A stretch of DNA of 47,069 nt from CAZZEX01 sp964653285 (GCA_964653285.1 CAZZEX010000032.1:1-47069); one strand, 5' to 3'; shown: positions 15,836 through 23,564, counted from the first letter of the stretch. The notes: generated by a model from the sequence alone, not told the origin. Made by a program: numbers and translations.

Positions 15836-16264
15836 TCAGATGCCCAGGGCTGCCCATTCCTCAATGTTCGCTTCGTCTCCCTCAACATACTCGCGCTCTT
15901 CGGTCCAGGAATCCGGGCTCCACACCTCGATGTAGGTGTTGAGTCCAGTGACGACGGCCTCGCCATCAAGGCTGGCGTACTCTCGTAAGCGCGGGGGTAT
16001 CAGCACACGACCTTGTTTATCGGGGATAGCGTCTGAGGCATTGGCGAAGACCAGGCGGCGGAAGGCACGAGCACGCCGATCGGTCATCGGCAAAGCACTC
16101 ACCTGCTCCGCCAGCCGTTCCCATTCCTCTGTGGGGTAAATCGCCAGGCAGCGATCAATTCCACGGGTGACGATGAGACCTGCGGCCAGGTCAGCCCGAA
16201 ATCTGGCGGGGATGGTCAACCGCCCTTTCTCGTCAATGGTGTGGATGAACTCTCCCAAAAACAT
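15836..16264 (-). CDS. mraZ: Transcriptional regulator MraZ
   Basis: DNA-binding repressor of the dcw operon, a ring of AbrB-like folds. The 142 residues have the two half-motifs DEKGRLTIPARFR (about residues 11-23) and DKQGRVLIPPRLR. I start at the ATG at 16264 (MFLGEFIHTIDEKGR), the family start, instead of a frame reaching 13 codons further upstream. It is the first gene of the cluster and has four GTGGG boxes and a strong promoter directly upstream, so autoregulation is likely. Confidence 0.96.
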   Translation of the reverse strand: MFLGEFIHTIDEKGRLTIPARFRADLAAGLIVTRGIDRCLAIYPTEEWERLAEQVSALPMTDRRARAFRRLVFANASDAIPDKQGRVLIPPRLREYASLDGEAVVTGLNTYIEVWSPDSWTEEREYVEGDEANIEEWAALGI

Positions 16265-16319
16265 AGCGTCGCATTCCCCCACGTGGGAGCAACAGCGTAG
16301 CACTTTGCAGGGCAGTCAT

Positions 16320-16354
16320 CCCACTTCGCCCCACTTTTCCCCACAGATGCCCAC
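16320..16354 (-). promoter_or_regulatory. MraZ operator: four GTGGG boxes, 10-bp period
   Basis: On the transcribed strand GTGGG occurs four times with starts exactly ten bases apart (CCCAC at 16320, 16330, 16340 and 16350 on the plus strand). MraZ is known to bind direct TGGGN repeats with this spacing. The boxes begin just after the -10 element, so binding would block initiation at the start site. Confidence 0.9.
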
Positions 16355-16383
16355 ATTATACATTATTTTCTCATTTCTGTCTA
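16355..16383 (-). promoter_or_regulatory. dcw operon promoter
   Basis: On the minus strand TAGACA, a 17-base spacer and TATAAT (16378-16383 and 16355-16360 on the plus strand). The perfect -10, correct spacing and the MraZ boxes downstream make this the main promoter of the cluster. Confidence 0.88.
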
Positions 16384-16457
16384 GTACCTGGCGAAGATTT
16401 TAGGATTGGCGCAATAGGAAATTAGTACTATTGCCCCCAGCCACCCACAAATCAGAA
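16384..16457. other. Spacer upstream of the dcw promoter
   Basis: No gene or clear signal seen. With the two repeat features that follow it forms the stretch of about 325 bp between the dcw promoter and the 3' end of the oxidoreductase gene. Confidence 0.6.
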
Positions 16458-16557
16458 GGGTGTGTTTCAATTGAGTTGGAGGATAAGGAGCGGACGCCCC
16501 GCTTCAGCGGGGATTTTCCGGCTGAAGCCGGACGTCCAACCGAAATGAAACACACCC
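16458..16557. repeat. 100-bp element with terminal inverted repeats (MITE-like)
   Basis: Ends are GGGTGTGTTTCA and TGAAACACACCC, a perfect 12-bp inverted repeat. Inside are two hairpins, CCCCGCTTCAGCGGGG and TCCGGCTGAAGCCGGA. A larger element with similar ends lies at 31161-31300. No transposase is encoded. Confidence 0.7.
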
Positions 16558-16567
16558 AAATCAGAAA

Positions 16568-16590
16568 CCGTCCGGTCTTCGACCGGACGG
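16568..16590. repeat. Perfect 10-bp hairpin
   Basis: CCGTCCGGTC, loop TTC, GACCGGACGG. No T-tract follows on either side, so it is recorded as a palindrome and not as a terminator, although it could stop minus-strand transcription reading out of the oxidoreductase gene. Confidence 0.7.
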
Positions 16591-16708
16591 AACTGGGAGT
16601 TGGGAACTTCCCAAAGGCTCGGAACCGTCGGGAGATTTCTCAATGCTTAGGACGCTTCACTTCTCTCACCCACCCACTTGAACAGAGCGAATCGGCTCAG
16701 GCCATGCC

Positions 16709-18544
16709 CTACAACTCGCCGGCAGCAAAGCCCAGGCCCAACCGTTCCAGCGTCTCCGGCGTGGGCTTGCCCGTCTCCGGGTCCCAGCCGTACTCGGCGT
16801 AGGCACCGGAAATAAGCAGGCCTAAATTGGGCACCGTCCCTTCAGTCCCGCCGTCGTCCAGCGGCTCGAGCAGCAAGTCGGGCAATCGGTCGTCGGCACG
16901 GGTGACGCCACGGCGCAGATTGAGCATCCGCTTGAGTGTGACGATGCGCTTACCCAGCGTCATCAGGTCGTCGGCCTCCAGATCCCACCCCGTCGCGGTG
17001 TTCAGCGCCGCCAGCACCCGCTCGACACCGGGGTTCTGGAACTGGCACAGGGTGAGCGCGTTGTATAGGTTGCGCCAGGCTTGCTGCAGCGCGGAGATGC
17101 GGCCTTTCTCCTCCGTCGTATCAAAGCGGTCACCAGGGATGACGCCCAGCTCGAAAGGTGGCCCCTGTCCCGTGTCCACACCGTACATGTCACCTTCCAT
17201 GTGACAGGCCCCCCGGGGAGAGAGGGCGTAGGTCACGGCCAGGCCAGCGAAGGCGCGGGGGTCGTGCATCGGCACCTCCAGCCGGTTGACGGTCACCGCC
17301 AACTCCGGCACACCAAACCGCCCGGCCAGGGCAGCGCTTCCTTCGGCCAGCACGTCGCCGAAGCCCTCGCGGCGGGCCATCATCTCGATCAACCGATGGG
17401 TCACCTGGGCATCGCCGTAGCGAATCTCCAGCCCCCCCGTGTCCGCCGTGGTGATGATGCCGCGCTCGAACATCTCGCAGGCCAGCGCGATAGTACAGCC
17501 GGTGCTGATAGTGTCCAGGCCGTAGAGGTTGCACAGGTGCCCGGCGTAGATGACCGCCTCCAGGTCGTTCACCATAGCCAGCGAACCGAGCGCGGCCAGC
17601 GTCTCATACTCGGGGCCGTCCACCCTATCTATGCCGTAACTGAGAGCCCGTGTCTCACGTCCGCAGGCGATGGGGCAGCGGTAGCAGGCGGTGTTCTTGT
17701 TCTGGTACTGATCCACCATCAGTACACCGGAGAGGTCGCTCGCCCCCTCCCACTCCCCCTGCTGGTAATAGCGGATGGGCACGTCGCCATACATCAGCCC
17801 CATATCCACATAGCAGGCGGTGCCGGCCAGTTGGAGCGAGGTAGTCGCCATGTCCTCTTTCAGATCGGCGATGATCTCCCGTGCTACGGCCTTGAACCCC
17901 TCGGAGTCAGCCAAGAGGACGTGGGCCGTGCCACGCACCCCGATGGCCTTGAGGTTCTTAGAGCCCATCACCGCGCCCATACCGGTCCGTCCGGCGGCGC
18001 GCCCGTGGTCGTTCATGACGGCGGCCATTTTGACCCGGTTTTCGCCTGCCGCGCCGATGCAGGCCACGCGGGCCTTTGGCTCACCTAGAGCCTCACGCAC
18101 GCGCTCCTGGGTCACGTACGAGTCGCTGCCCCACAAACCGGCCCCGTCGTGCAGTTCGGCCCGGCCCTCGACGATGGAAAGCCACACTGGCTTCTCGGCT
18201 TGACCAGTGACGATGATGCCGTCGTAGCCGGCAAAGCGCAGTTCGGGGCCGAAGAAGCCGCCGGTGTTCGACTCGCCCCAGATGCGGGTGAGGGGTGAAA
18301 GAGCGCACACGCTGCACCGGCCAGCCGAGGGCATGGCCGTGCCGACCAGCGGACCGGTCATAAAGACGAGCGGATTGTCCGGCCCCAGCGGGTCGGTCTC
18401 GCCATCCACCATATCGTAGATAATGCGTGCCGCCAGCCCGCTGCCCCCGACGAAGGCGCGAGCGTACTCCTCGTTGAGCGGTTCGTCTCGCAGTTCCCCC
18501 GCGCTGAGGTCAACGCGCAGGATTTTGCCCATGTAGCCGTTCAT
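16709..18544 (-). CDS. Aldehyde:ferredoxin oxidoreductase family (tungsten/molybdopterin) enzyme
   Basis: Cytoplasmic tungstopterin and 4Fe-4S enzyme oxidising aldehydes to acids with ferredoxin as acceptor. The 611 residues start MNGYMGKILRVDLSAGE (ATG 18544 with GGAGG at a good distance; a longer frame upstream is rejected). Other family features are PSAGRCSVCALSPLT, NTGGFFGPELRFAGYDGI, AGRTGMGAVMGSKNLKAI and the cluster ligands CYRCPIACG (Cx2Cx3C), with a further Cys near the C-terminus (ALTLCQF). The substrate cannot be told from sequence. Downstream of an iron alcohol dehydrogenase on the same strand, so aldehyde/alcohol interconversion is likely. Confidence 0.93.
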   Translation of the reverse strand: MNGYMGKILRVDLSAGELRDEPLNEEYARAFVGGSGLAARIIYDMVDGETDPLGPDNPLVFMTGPLVGTAMPSAGRCSVCALSPLTRIWGESNTGGFFGPELRFAGYDGIIVTGQAEKPVWLSIVEGRAELHDGAGLWGSDSYVTQERVREALGEPKARVACIGAAGENRVKMAAVMNDHGRAAGRTGMGAVMGSKNLKAIGVRGTAHVLLADSEGFKAVAREIIADLKEDMATTSLQLAGTACYVDMGLMYGDVPIRYYQQGEWEGASDLSGVLMVDQYQNKNTACYRCPIACGRETRALSYGIDRVDGPEYETLAALGSLAMVNDLEAVIYAGHLCNLYGLDTISTGCTIALACEMFERGIITTADTGGLEIRYGDAQVTHRLIEMMARREGFGDVLAEGSAALAGRFGVPELAVTVNRLEVPMHDPRAFAGLAVTYALSPRGACHMEGDMYGVDTGQGPPFELGVIPGDRFDTTEEKGRISALQQAWRNLYNALTLCQFQNPGVERVLAALNTATGWDLEADDLMTLGKRIVTLKRMLNLRRGVTRADDRLPDLLLEPLDDGGTEGTVPNLGLLISGAYAEYGWDPETGKPTPETLERLGLGFAAGEL

Positions 18545-18550
18545 TGCTTG

Positions 18551-18664
18551 CCTCCATCGTAGGGTAGAGGCGAGGCATCTCGATGGACAAGCAGTATTGC
18601 CAGAATTGTTTGCCGACAAACGAGTCAACAGGCAAGACTGCTCCCTGGGATGCCTCGCCCCTAC
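18551..18664. repeat. Inverted repeat element GTAGGGG-CGAGGCATC
   Basis: GTAGGGTAGAGGCGAGGCATC on the left and GGATGCCTCGCCCCTAC on the right are inverse copies separated by about 70 bp. It fills the spacer between the dehydrogenase and the oxidoreductase. A related GTAGGGGCAACC unit lies inside the dehydrogenase gene. Confidence 0.65.
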
Positions 18665-19839
18665 TAGAAATCAACCGCTTTGCCCTCGTAGGTATACAGG
18701 AATAGTTGCCGCAGTTCATCGTAGGAGGGAGCACGGACGGCAGTGATCATCTGTGTGTCGTTGAAGGCGTCGTCTATCAGTTTGTCCAACTGCGCCTCGT
18801 AGGCCACGCGCTCGACGCCGGCCCCGGCGATGCTGGTGGGGTTGCCGACCTCGCGGCAGAGGTCACGGATGCGCTCGGCCAGCGCCCGCGCCCTCTCCTT
18901 GTCCCGATGTAGGGGCAACCCTTGTGGTTGCCCGACGAGAGCGGCCAGTTCCGCGAACCGTTCTGGCGCTTCACGGGCAGCGAACTCAATCGTGTAGGGC
19001 AGGAAGATGGCCACGGCCCGCCCGTGGGGCACGTGGAACACCGCACCGAGCACGTGCCCCATCGCGTGGGCTAGCGAGGCCATGGCGTTGCCGAAGCCCA
19101 GACCGGCGCAGGTGGCCCCGTTGTGCATTCTCTCGCGCGCCTCCATGTCAGAGCCATCGGCCACAGCGCGGGGCAGATACTGAAAAACGATACGAGCGGC
19201 GTTGATGCACAGCCCGTCGGTCATGTCGGTGTGCCAGGTGCAGGTGTAGCCCTCGACGGCGTGGGTCAGCGCGTCCAGGCCTGTGTCAGCGGTCAGTTGA
19301 GGTGGCATCCCCGCTGCCATCGCCGGATCCACAATGGCAATGTCGGCGACGTTCTCGCGGCTGCCCAGCCCCATCTTGCGCTGCTCCTCCGTGTCGGTCA
19401 GCACAATGGTCCATGTGACCTCGGCACCGGTCCCGCTGGTGGTGGGGATGGTGATCAGGCGCGCCTTCTGGCGCAGGCCCAGGTGGATGAACGGGTTGAT
19501 CTCAGCCGCTTGAAGATCGGGCCGCTCGTAGAGCACCCAGATAGCCTTGGCAGCGTCCATCGGCGAACCACCGCCCAGGCCGATGATCCAGTCGGGCTCG
19601 TACTCCTGGGCCACCTGCACCCCTTTGCGCACCGTCTGCACACTGGGATCGGGCTCCACTGCGTCAAAGACGTGCACCTCAATGCCGGCCGTATCCAGGT
19701 GGGCCTTCACTTTGTCTACCAGGCCCAGTCTGACCAGCGTACCGTCGGTGACGATGAGGGCACGCCGACCCTCCAACTCATCGAGGGCGTCCAGCGCCCC
19801 ATCACCGAAGACGATCTGGGGTGAGACGAAATACCACAT
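18664..19839 (-). CDS. Iron-containing alcohol dehydrogenase
   Basis: Group III NAD(P)-dependent dehydrogenase, a dehydroquinate-synthase-like fold. The 391 residues contain FVSPQIVFGDGALD, the nucleotide-binding GLGGGSPMDAAKAIW, TIPTTSGTGAEVT, the metal region DALTHAVEGYTC and AHAMGHVLGAVFHVPHG with histidines expected to bind iron. Start ATG at 19839 with AGGAGG upstream. A short non-conserved segment GQPQGLPLHRD at about residue 305 is encoded by a palindromic GTAGGGGCAACC repeat. It probably acts with the following oxidoreductase. Confidence 0.94.
   Translation of the reverse strand: MWYFVSPQIVFGDGALDALDELEGRRALIVTDGTLVRLGLVDKVKAHLDTAGIEVHVFDAVEPDPSVQTVRKGVQVAQEYEPDWIIGLGGGSPMDAAKAIWVLYERPDLQAAEINPFIHLGLRQKARLITIPTTSGTGAEVTWTIVLTDTEEQRKMGLGSRENVADIAIVDPAMAAGMPPQLTADTGLDALTHAVEGYTCTWHTDMTDGLCINAARIVFQYLPRAVADGSDMEARERMHNGATCAGLGFGNAMASLAHAMGHVLGAVFHVPHGRAVAIFLPYTIEFAAREAPERFAELAALVGQPQGLPLHRDKERARALAERIRDLCREVGNPTSIAGAGVERVAYEAQLDKLIDDAFNDTQMITAVRAPSYDELRQLFLYTYEGKAVDF
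18909..18933. repeat. GTAGGGGCAACC palindrome inside the dehydrogenase gene
   Basis: GTAGGGGCAACCCTTGTGG followed by TTGCCC: the CAACC/GGTTG arms pair. It is in frame and encodes GQPQGLPLH on the coding strand. Confidence 0.6.
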
Positions 19840-19933
19840 ATCGTTGCCTCCTCACGGTGTTGGCAGGTTGGTAGATTGGTACATTGGTAACAGAGACCAA
19901 GTACCAGTTTCCCAGTTTACCAATGTACCGATT

Positions 19934-20347
19934 TTAGTCGCCGAAGTCAGTGGGCACCAGCGCGCAGCAGGAGACGATCTCCTTGGCCGCCTTGGGGTAG
20001 CGCATGATTTTCATCATGTTGCCCTCCAACTTCAATTTGCGCGTCATCATGCCCTGGATGGGGTCAAGTTTGCCCTCAATGACCTTGCGCCAGGCGCTGA
20101 AAGGGGCCGAGAGGACGTAGGCGGCCTGCTTCTCGTCAGGGCTGCTCAGTTGCTTCGCGCTGGGACTCTGGCCGTGGTAGAGGTCAAGGTACAGATGGGC
20201 CGGCTCGCCCTGAAAAGCATCGTCGGGCTCGACGATAAAGTCGAAGTCGCCCTCCCAATCTTTAGCCGACTTCTCGTAGATCTCGCTACCGTTGAGTTGA
20301 CGGCTGAGTTCCTTGATCCATTCGTCGGACGGGAATTTGAATGCCAT
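19934..20347 (-). CDS. SCP-2 sterol/lipid transfer domain protein
   Basis: A 137-residue single-domain protein beginning MAFKFPSDEWIKELSRQLNG, with a DLYHGQ strand, SAPFSAWRKVIEGKLDPIQ and a C-terminal helix (MMKIMRYPKAAKEIV). This is the pattern of SCP2-fold proteins that hold a hydrophobic ligand in a tunnel. The ATG at 20347 has an ideal AAGGAGG; the frame extends upstream but without a good start. Same strand as the dehydrogenase and oxidoreductase, so it may carry a lipophilic substrate or product for them; this is inference. The spacer to the dehydrogenase holds TTGGTACATTGGTA repeats. Confidence 0.82.
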   Translation of the reverse strand: MAFKFPSDEWIKELSRQLNGSEIYEKSAKDWEGDFDFIVEPDDAFQGEPAHLYLDLYHGQSPSAKQLSSPDEKQAAYVLSAPFSAWRKVIEGKLDPIQGMMTRKLKLEGNMMKIMRYPKAAKEIVSCCALVPTDFGD

Positions 20348-20468
20348 TGTCTTCCTCCTTACTGTACACCGGCCTGAAGAGACGGCGCTATCTTCCAGCA
20401 TCGTCTGTCCACGGCGGTGCGCTTCACCCGTATGATATACTGAACGCAAATCAAATCAGTGATTTCGG

Positions 20469-20523
20469 AATGGAGGCTTTAGCCGGATTTGACGCCTAAA
20501 TTCCGGCTAAAGCCCACACTCCA
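20469..20523. repeat. Palindrome GGCTTTAGCCGG...CCGGCTAAAGCC
   Basis: Arms GGAGGCTTTAGCCGGA and TTCCGGCTAAAGCCCACACTCC surround a short TTTGACGCCTAAA loop. It lies upstream of the SCP2 gene. No T-tract follows. Confidence 0.65.
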
Positions 20524-20582
20524 AATTCACCAAACCCAAGTGCGCTCAGCATATACCCAATTTACAGGCTGACGCAGGATAC

Positions 20583-20879
20583 CTAAAGCCGCCGGGCCTG
20601 GAAGTGATAGTGAGCGCTGACGTGAATGATGCCGTCCTCGCCGACGTACTCCTCGCGCACGAGACGCAGGTCATCAATGGCGAAACCGAACAGGAGGGCG
20701 TGCAATTCCTCCTCGTCGCAGTAGTGATGAAGCAGATGCTTGTCACCGGGGGCATCGCGCAGGTAGATGAAGGTGAAGGGCTTGATTTCCTGGCACTTGC
20801 CCGCCTCCACGTCGGCCCGGTAGCAGGCGATGTTGCTCTCCTCACGAGCGCGGACGCCTGCCTCACCTCTTTCGCCCAC
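20583..20879 (-). pseudogene. C-terminal remnant of a SAM-dependent methyltransferase
   Basis: About 98 residues that look like the last part of a class I methyltransferase: FTFIYLRDAPGDKHLLHHY, CDEEELHALLFGFAIDDLRL and GEDGIIHVSAHYHFQAR. The SAM-binding half is missing: upstream codons (MGERGEAGVRARE) are not conserved-looking, and the frame begins within the end of the neighbouring membrane protein gene. It is probably a relic after a deletion. A short stand-alone protein cannot be excluded. Confidence 0.55.
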
Positions 20880-21108
20880 GGCCCCGGCCTCTCTCCTGAG
20901 GCTGCCCCAGGCCGGTGATCTGCTTGAGCACGGTCAGCACGCCCAGGCTAACCGCAAGGGCCTTGCCCGGCTGGATGGAGGGCAGCCGCTCTCGGCCCTC
21001 CTCGTCCACATCCGCAGGGACGGAACGCAGGTACAGGTAAGCAGCGCTCACGCCCAGCAGCGCCCCCACGACGCCGCCGATGATCATGACCCGTGTTCTC
21101 AAGTTCAT
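20863..21108 (-). CDS. Small single-span membrane protein, unknown
   Basis: 81 residues with one membrane helix at about 7-27 (VMIIGGVVGALLGVSAAYLYL), a soluble part (VDEEGRERLPSIQPGKALAV), a second hydrophobic stretch and a very basic tail (ERGRGRGRKR). Its ATG at 21108 adjoins the stop of the next gene upstream, so the two form an operon. I do not recognise the family. The basic tail lies where it overlaps the methyltransferase remnant and may have been changed by the same deletion. Confidence 0.65.
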   Translation of the reverse strand: MNLRTRVMIIGGVVGALLGVSAAYLYLRSVPADVDEEGRERLPSIQPGKALAVSLGVLTVLKQITGLGQPQERGRGRGRKR

Positions 21109-21402
21109 CTATCGCCTCCCCTTTGTAAACTTCGCGATTGCACCAAGCCACCCCTGGACTGTCGCCGGAACGGAACAGACCAGCAAGATCGGCCTGACCA
21201 CGGCCCGCATCGCCAGTTCGACGTAGGCCCGGCCCAGGGCCAGGTATGCTTGAGCCACCTTGAGCCAACTGGGCAGATTTTCGTGCCGCTGGAGTTGCCA
21301 CAGGCCGTAAACCCCCCCACCCAGCAGTGCCAGAGGCACCAGGGCCATGACGAACGCCTCGCCAGCGAGGAGAATGAGGGAAAGATCACGTAAAAGGTTC
21401 AT
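21109..21402 (-). CDS. Small membrane protein, unknown
   Basis: 97 residues: a hydrophobic helix (LILLAGEAFVMALVPLAL, continuing GGGVYGL), then an amphipathic region (WLKVAQAYLALGRAYVELA) and a second weaker hydrophobic segment before the tail IAKFTKGRR. A GGAGG lies nine bases before the ATG. It ends at the base before the next membrane protein, so the two are translated together and may form a complex. Function not recognised. Confidence 0.65.
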   Translation of the reverse strand: MNLLRDLSLILLAGEAFVMALVPLALLGGGVYGLWQLQRHENLPSWLKVAQAYLALGRAYVELAMRAVVRPILLVCSVPATVQGWLGAIAKFTKGRR

Positions 21403-21403
21403 G

Positions 21404-21877
21404 TCATTTGCCCTCCGGTGACTTGTTCAATCTGTCCAGAAATCGTTGCAGTTCATCCCTTGTTTGTTCCCAAACCTCTGCCAATGACATCACCAGTTTT
21501 TCCAACTCGTCCCACTCCAGAAGAAACGTGTATGAGTGCCGATAGAAATGCCTGAAGGCCAGGTAGTTGGCTAACCGATGAGCCGTATCAACTGTCAGAA
21601 CTGGCCCTCTGTTCGATGTCGTCTCTGTCATCCAGGTGAGCAAAACGCGATGCCATTGAGCACCCGCGGGAACATCCTGATCGATCCCTTTAGCAATGGA
21701 CAGGAAAATGTTCTCCAGTCCATTGTAGAACGAATGCAGCACAGAGGCCACGGCAGTGGTTTCTACCAGGTCAGGCGCCTTCTTCTGCGTCTTTTCCAAA
21801 AGGTCAGCGTATGACTCGAAGAGATGTTCGATTTGTCCAATCTCGAACTCTACCTGAGAAACGACACTCTCAGCCAA
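21404..21877 (-). CDS. hepT: HepT-like HEPN toxin
   Basis: HEPN-fold ribonuclease toxin of a MntA-HepT pair. The 157-residue all-helical protein carries RHFYRHSY at about residue 108, which fits the RX4-6HXY active-site motif; the tyrosine in that motif is the one AMPylated by MntA in studied systems. It starts eight bases inside the upstream nucleotidyltransferase gene, the normal antitoxin-first order for this system. The motif is intact, so it is probably functional. Confidence 0.82.
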   Translation of the reverse strand: MAESVVSQVEFEIGQIEHLFESYADLLEKTQKKAPDLVETTAVASVLHSFYNGLENIFLSIAKGIDQDVPAGAQWHRVLLTWMTETTSNRGPVLTVDTAHRLANYLAFRHFYRHSYTFLLEWDELEKLVMSLAEVWEQTRDELQRFLDRLNKSPEGK

Positions 21878-22175
21878 TTTGGAGTAGCCCCCCTTCCCTC
21901 TCTAGATAACGTGCGAAGGCATCCTGCCTGTCCAGATTGACCAAATCCACCGGATAGTCCAGTTCAAGCAGAAGCCTACCCAACACGTGAAAGAATTCTC
22001 CTTTGGGACAACCCCGGATGGCCAAGTCAATGTCCGATTGATCTCCGCTCTCTCCAGCAGCGAGCGAACCAAAAAGAAAGATGTCGGTACATCCGGCCCC
22101 TTTGAGTATCCCTACGGCTCGGCGGACATTTTCCTGATAGGGCTCAGGGATTTGAACTTTCTCATCCATCTTCAT
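21870..22175 (-). CDS. mntA: MntA-like minimal nucleotidyltransferase antitoxin
   Basis: 101 residues with the polymerase-beta-type signature FLFGSLAAGESGDQSDIDLAI: the GS motif followed by DxD. In MntA-HepT systems this enzyme transfers AMP to the toxin. Start ATG at 22175, or at 22169, which has the better distance to GGAG. It overlaps hepT by eight bases. No fused substrate domain is visible. Confidence 0.85.
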   Translation of the reverse strand: MKMDEKVQIPEPYQENVRRAVGILKGAGCTDIFLFGSLAAGESGDQSDIDLAIRGCPKGEFFHVLGRLLLELDYPVDLVNLDRQDAFARYLEREGGLLQIG

Positions 22176-22246
22176 TACTCCAAGCTAGCGGGAGACAGCT
22201 GATTTCGGTCAGGTGGATGAGGAAATGGCGTCTGCCACGGCGATGC

Positions 22247-22495
22247 TCACTTCCCCAATGCCCACGCCAAGTCCTCCATCATCGCCTCGTGCTGGCGTTC
22301 GGCCAATTCCACCCAATCAATGCCCACGGCTTCGACAGCCTCATCGCGGTCGATCTCCCCACGCAGGTAGCGGCCCAAGGTGCGCTCTCGCCACAACTGC
22401 CGCAGACCGGTCTGGAAGGCCAAAGTCAGCACCTCGGCCTCGGGTTTGTGCGTCTCACGTACTAGGATCTCCAAGTAAGTCAACACGTCTGCCAC
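22247..22495 (-). CDS. Possible UPF0175-type antitoxin
   Basis: Taking GTG at 22495 (preceded by GGGGGTGG) gives 82 residues beginning MADVLTYLEILVRE, all helical, with the segment RTLGRYLRGEIDRDEAVEAV followed by GIDWVELAER. The short helix pattern, a growth arm and then a DEAVEAVGI helix, resembles UPF0175 antitoxins. No toxin partner (PIN/DUF3368) is next to it. A frame running further upstream to 22576 includes sequence that does not look like the same protein. Function is a tentative inference. Confidence 0.45.
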   Translation of the reverse strand: MADVLTYLEILVRETHKPEAEVLTLAFQTGLRQLWRERTLGRYLRGEIDRDEAVEAVGIDWVELAERQHEAMMEDLAWALGK

Positions 22496-22560
22496 CGTTC
22501 CACCCCCCGTCAGCAGCCTCCCAGATATCCGCCAATGCCTCTTCGAGCGTATCCCCTGCT

Positions 22561-23367
22561 TCACCGACACTTGCAAGGCCTCAATTGGCGTTTCGTTGTA
22601 CCTTGCAACACCGTGCTACTTCCCCTGATTAGGGTTATCAAGCCCTCCGCAAGTTTTCCAGATGTAGTCAAATACCGACCAGTAAGCCCCTCTGCACTTT
22701 CGTCAACACGGTATCCAAAGATTGCGTATCTATCCGGTGCCGGTGTCTTGTCAGGTTGGATACTTTTCAGCACCTTGAGTATTTCGTCGGTGATAGGAAT
22801 ACCAGCACCTTGAGCAAAGAAGATATTGTCGCATAGAAAGCAGCAATCATGGGGAAATGCTTGATACCGATCCGCCTCGGGTTTGAGCAACAACTGCTTG
22901 CCCTGGTCTCTCACGTGAGGGTTGTTACGACGATTTGTAAGATCCAAGACCCATCTATCATCTCTCTCGTGCTCGTGGGAGATGTGCTCATATCCCAAAA
23001 ACTTACCTGCATTGTCATACAACGGTTTCACATGGAGGGGAGAGCAATCATGAGACCGCATTTCTTGAAACTCAGGGCCTTTTAGTGCATTGTAAGCGAC
23101 TTCAAAAGTCATTACGCGAGTAACGCTACCGGCCCAGACTATCTTCCGGATTCTCTTCCTATTACTGCCATTCACTCCAACAACGAATATATCCGCATCT
23201 GGGTACGAGTCATTTGACGTTTTGAGATAGCGGTCGCGAAGCCACTTGCGCAGCGGCTTCTTGCACGGCCCAAAGAATATCACATCATCATTTACCCGGT
23301 AGGGTACTACACATTGCACATTGTCAGGGTCATGTGAAGCAGCTACAACATAAAGAAACAAAGTCAT
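22561..23367 (-). CDS. Unknown protein, possibly Nmad2-like (nucleotide-modification-associated)
   Basis: About 268 residues with start ATG at 23367 after AAGG. The N-terminus (MTLFLYVVAASHDPDN), the strand IVWAGSVTRVMTFEVAYNAL and the loop CCFLCDNIFFAQGAGIPI recall nucleotide-modification-associated domain (Nmad) proteins described from phages and defence islands, but I am not certain. The base composition is clearly poorer in GC than the genes on either side, which suggests recent transfer. There is no membrane segment or signal peptide. The C-terminus (TKRQLRPCKCR) looks like read-through into unrelated sequence. Confidence 0.5.
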   Translation of the reverse strand: MTLFLYVVAASHDPDNVQCVVPYRVNDDVIFFGPCKKPLRKWLRDRYLKTSNDSYPDADIFVVGVNGSNRKRIRKIVWAGSVTRVMTFEVAYNALKGPEFQEMRSHDCSPLHVKPLYDNAGKFLGYEHISHEHERDDRWVLDLTNRRNNPHVRDQGKQLLLKPEADRYQAFPHDCCFLCDNIFFAQGAGIPITDEILKVLKSIQPDKTPAPDRYAIFGYRVDESAEGLTGRYLTTSGKLAEGLITLIRGSSTVLQGTTKRQLRPCKCR

Positions 23368-23447
23368 CACCGACCTTACTCCTATCAACTCACAATGGCA
23401 TCTAACGGGCTACAATACACCTCCTGCCTCTCAGTATACCCTCTCCC

Positions 23448-23512
23448 GCCCCATCCGTCAACCGCCCGTCGCGCGCGCCATCTCCTTCAGCACGGCCACC
23501 AGCTCCTCCCGC
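23448..23512. repeat. 65-bp direct repeat, first copy (duplicate of mfd 3' end)
   Basis: Identical over 65 bases to 24029-24093, which holds the last codons and stop of mfd. Here it is detached from the rest of mfd. The two copies start 581 bases apart and flank the DUF104/PIN remnant. Confidence 0.95.
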
Positions 23513-23514
23513 AG

Positions 23515-23542
23515 TTGACCACCAGCAGGGCTATGCTATAAT
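23515..23542 (+). promoter_or_regulatory. Promoter for the DUF104 antitoxin gene
   Basis: TTGACC, 16-base spacer, TATAAT, placed about 20 bases before the gene. It starts just after the first copy of the 65-bp repeat. Confidence 0.7.
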
Positions 23543-23564
23543 TAACAACGAGGTGAAAAAGGCG

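Noticed and set aside
16568..16590. Rho-independent terminator
   Set aside because: The stem is perfect, but there is no T-tract on either strand.
16431..16802. 123-residue plus frame at the oxidoreductase 3' end
   Set aside because: It translates the hairpin-rich repeat region and overlaps the oxidoreductase gene antisense.
22496..22576. Possible HicB antitoxin fragment on the minus strand (SVGEAGDTLEEALADIWEA)
   Set aside because: The short stretch resembles HicB antitoxins (DTLEEAL), but the frame is cut on both sides and no HicA partner is present, so it is too small to call.
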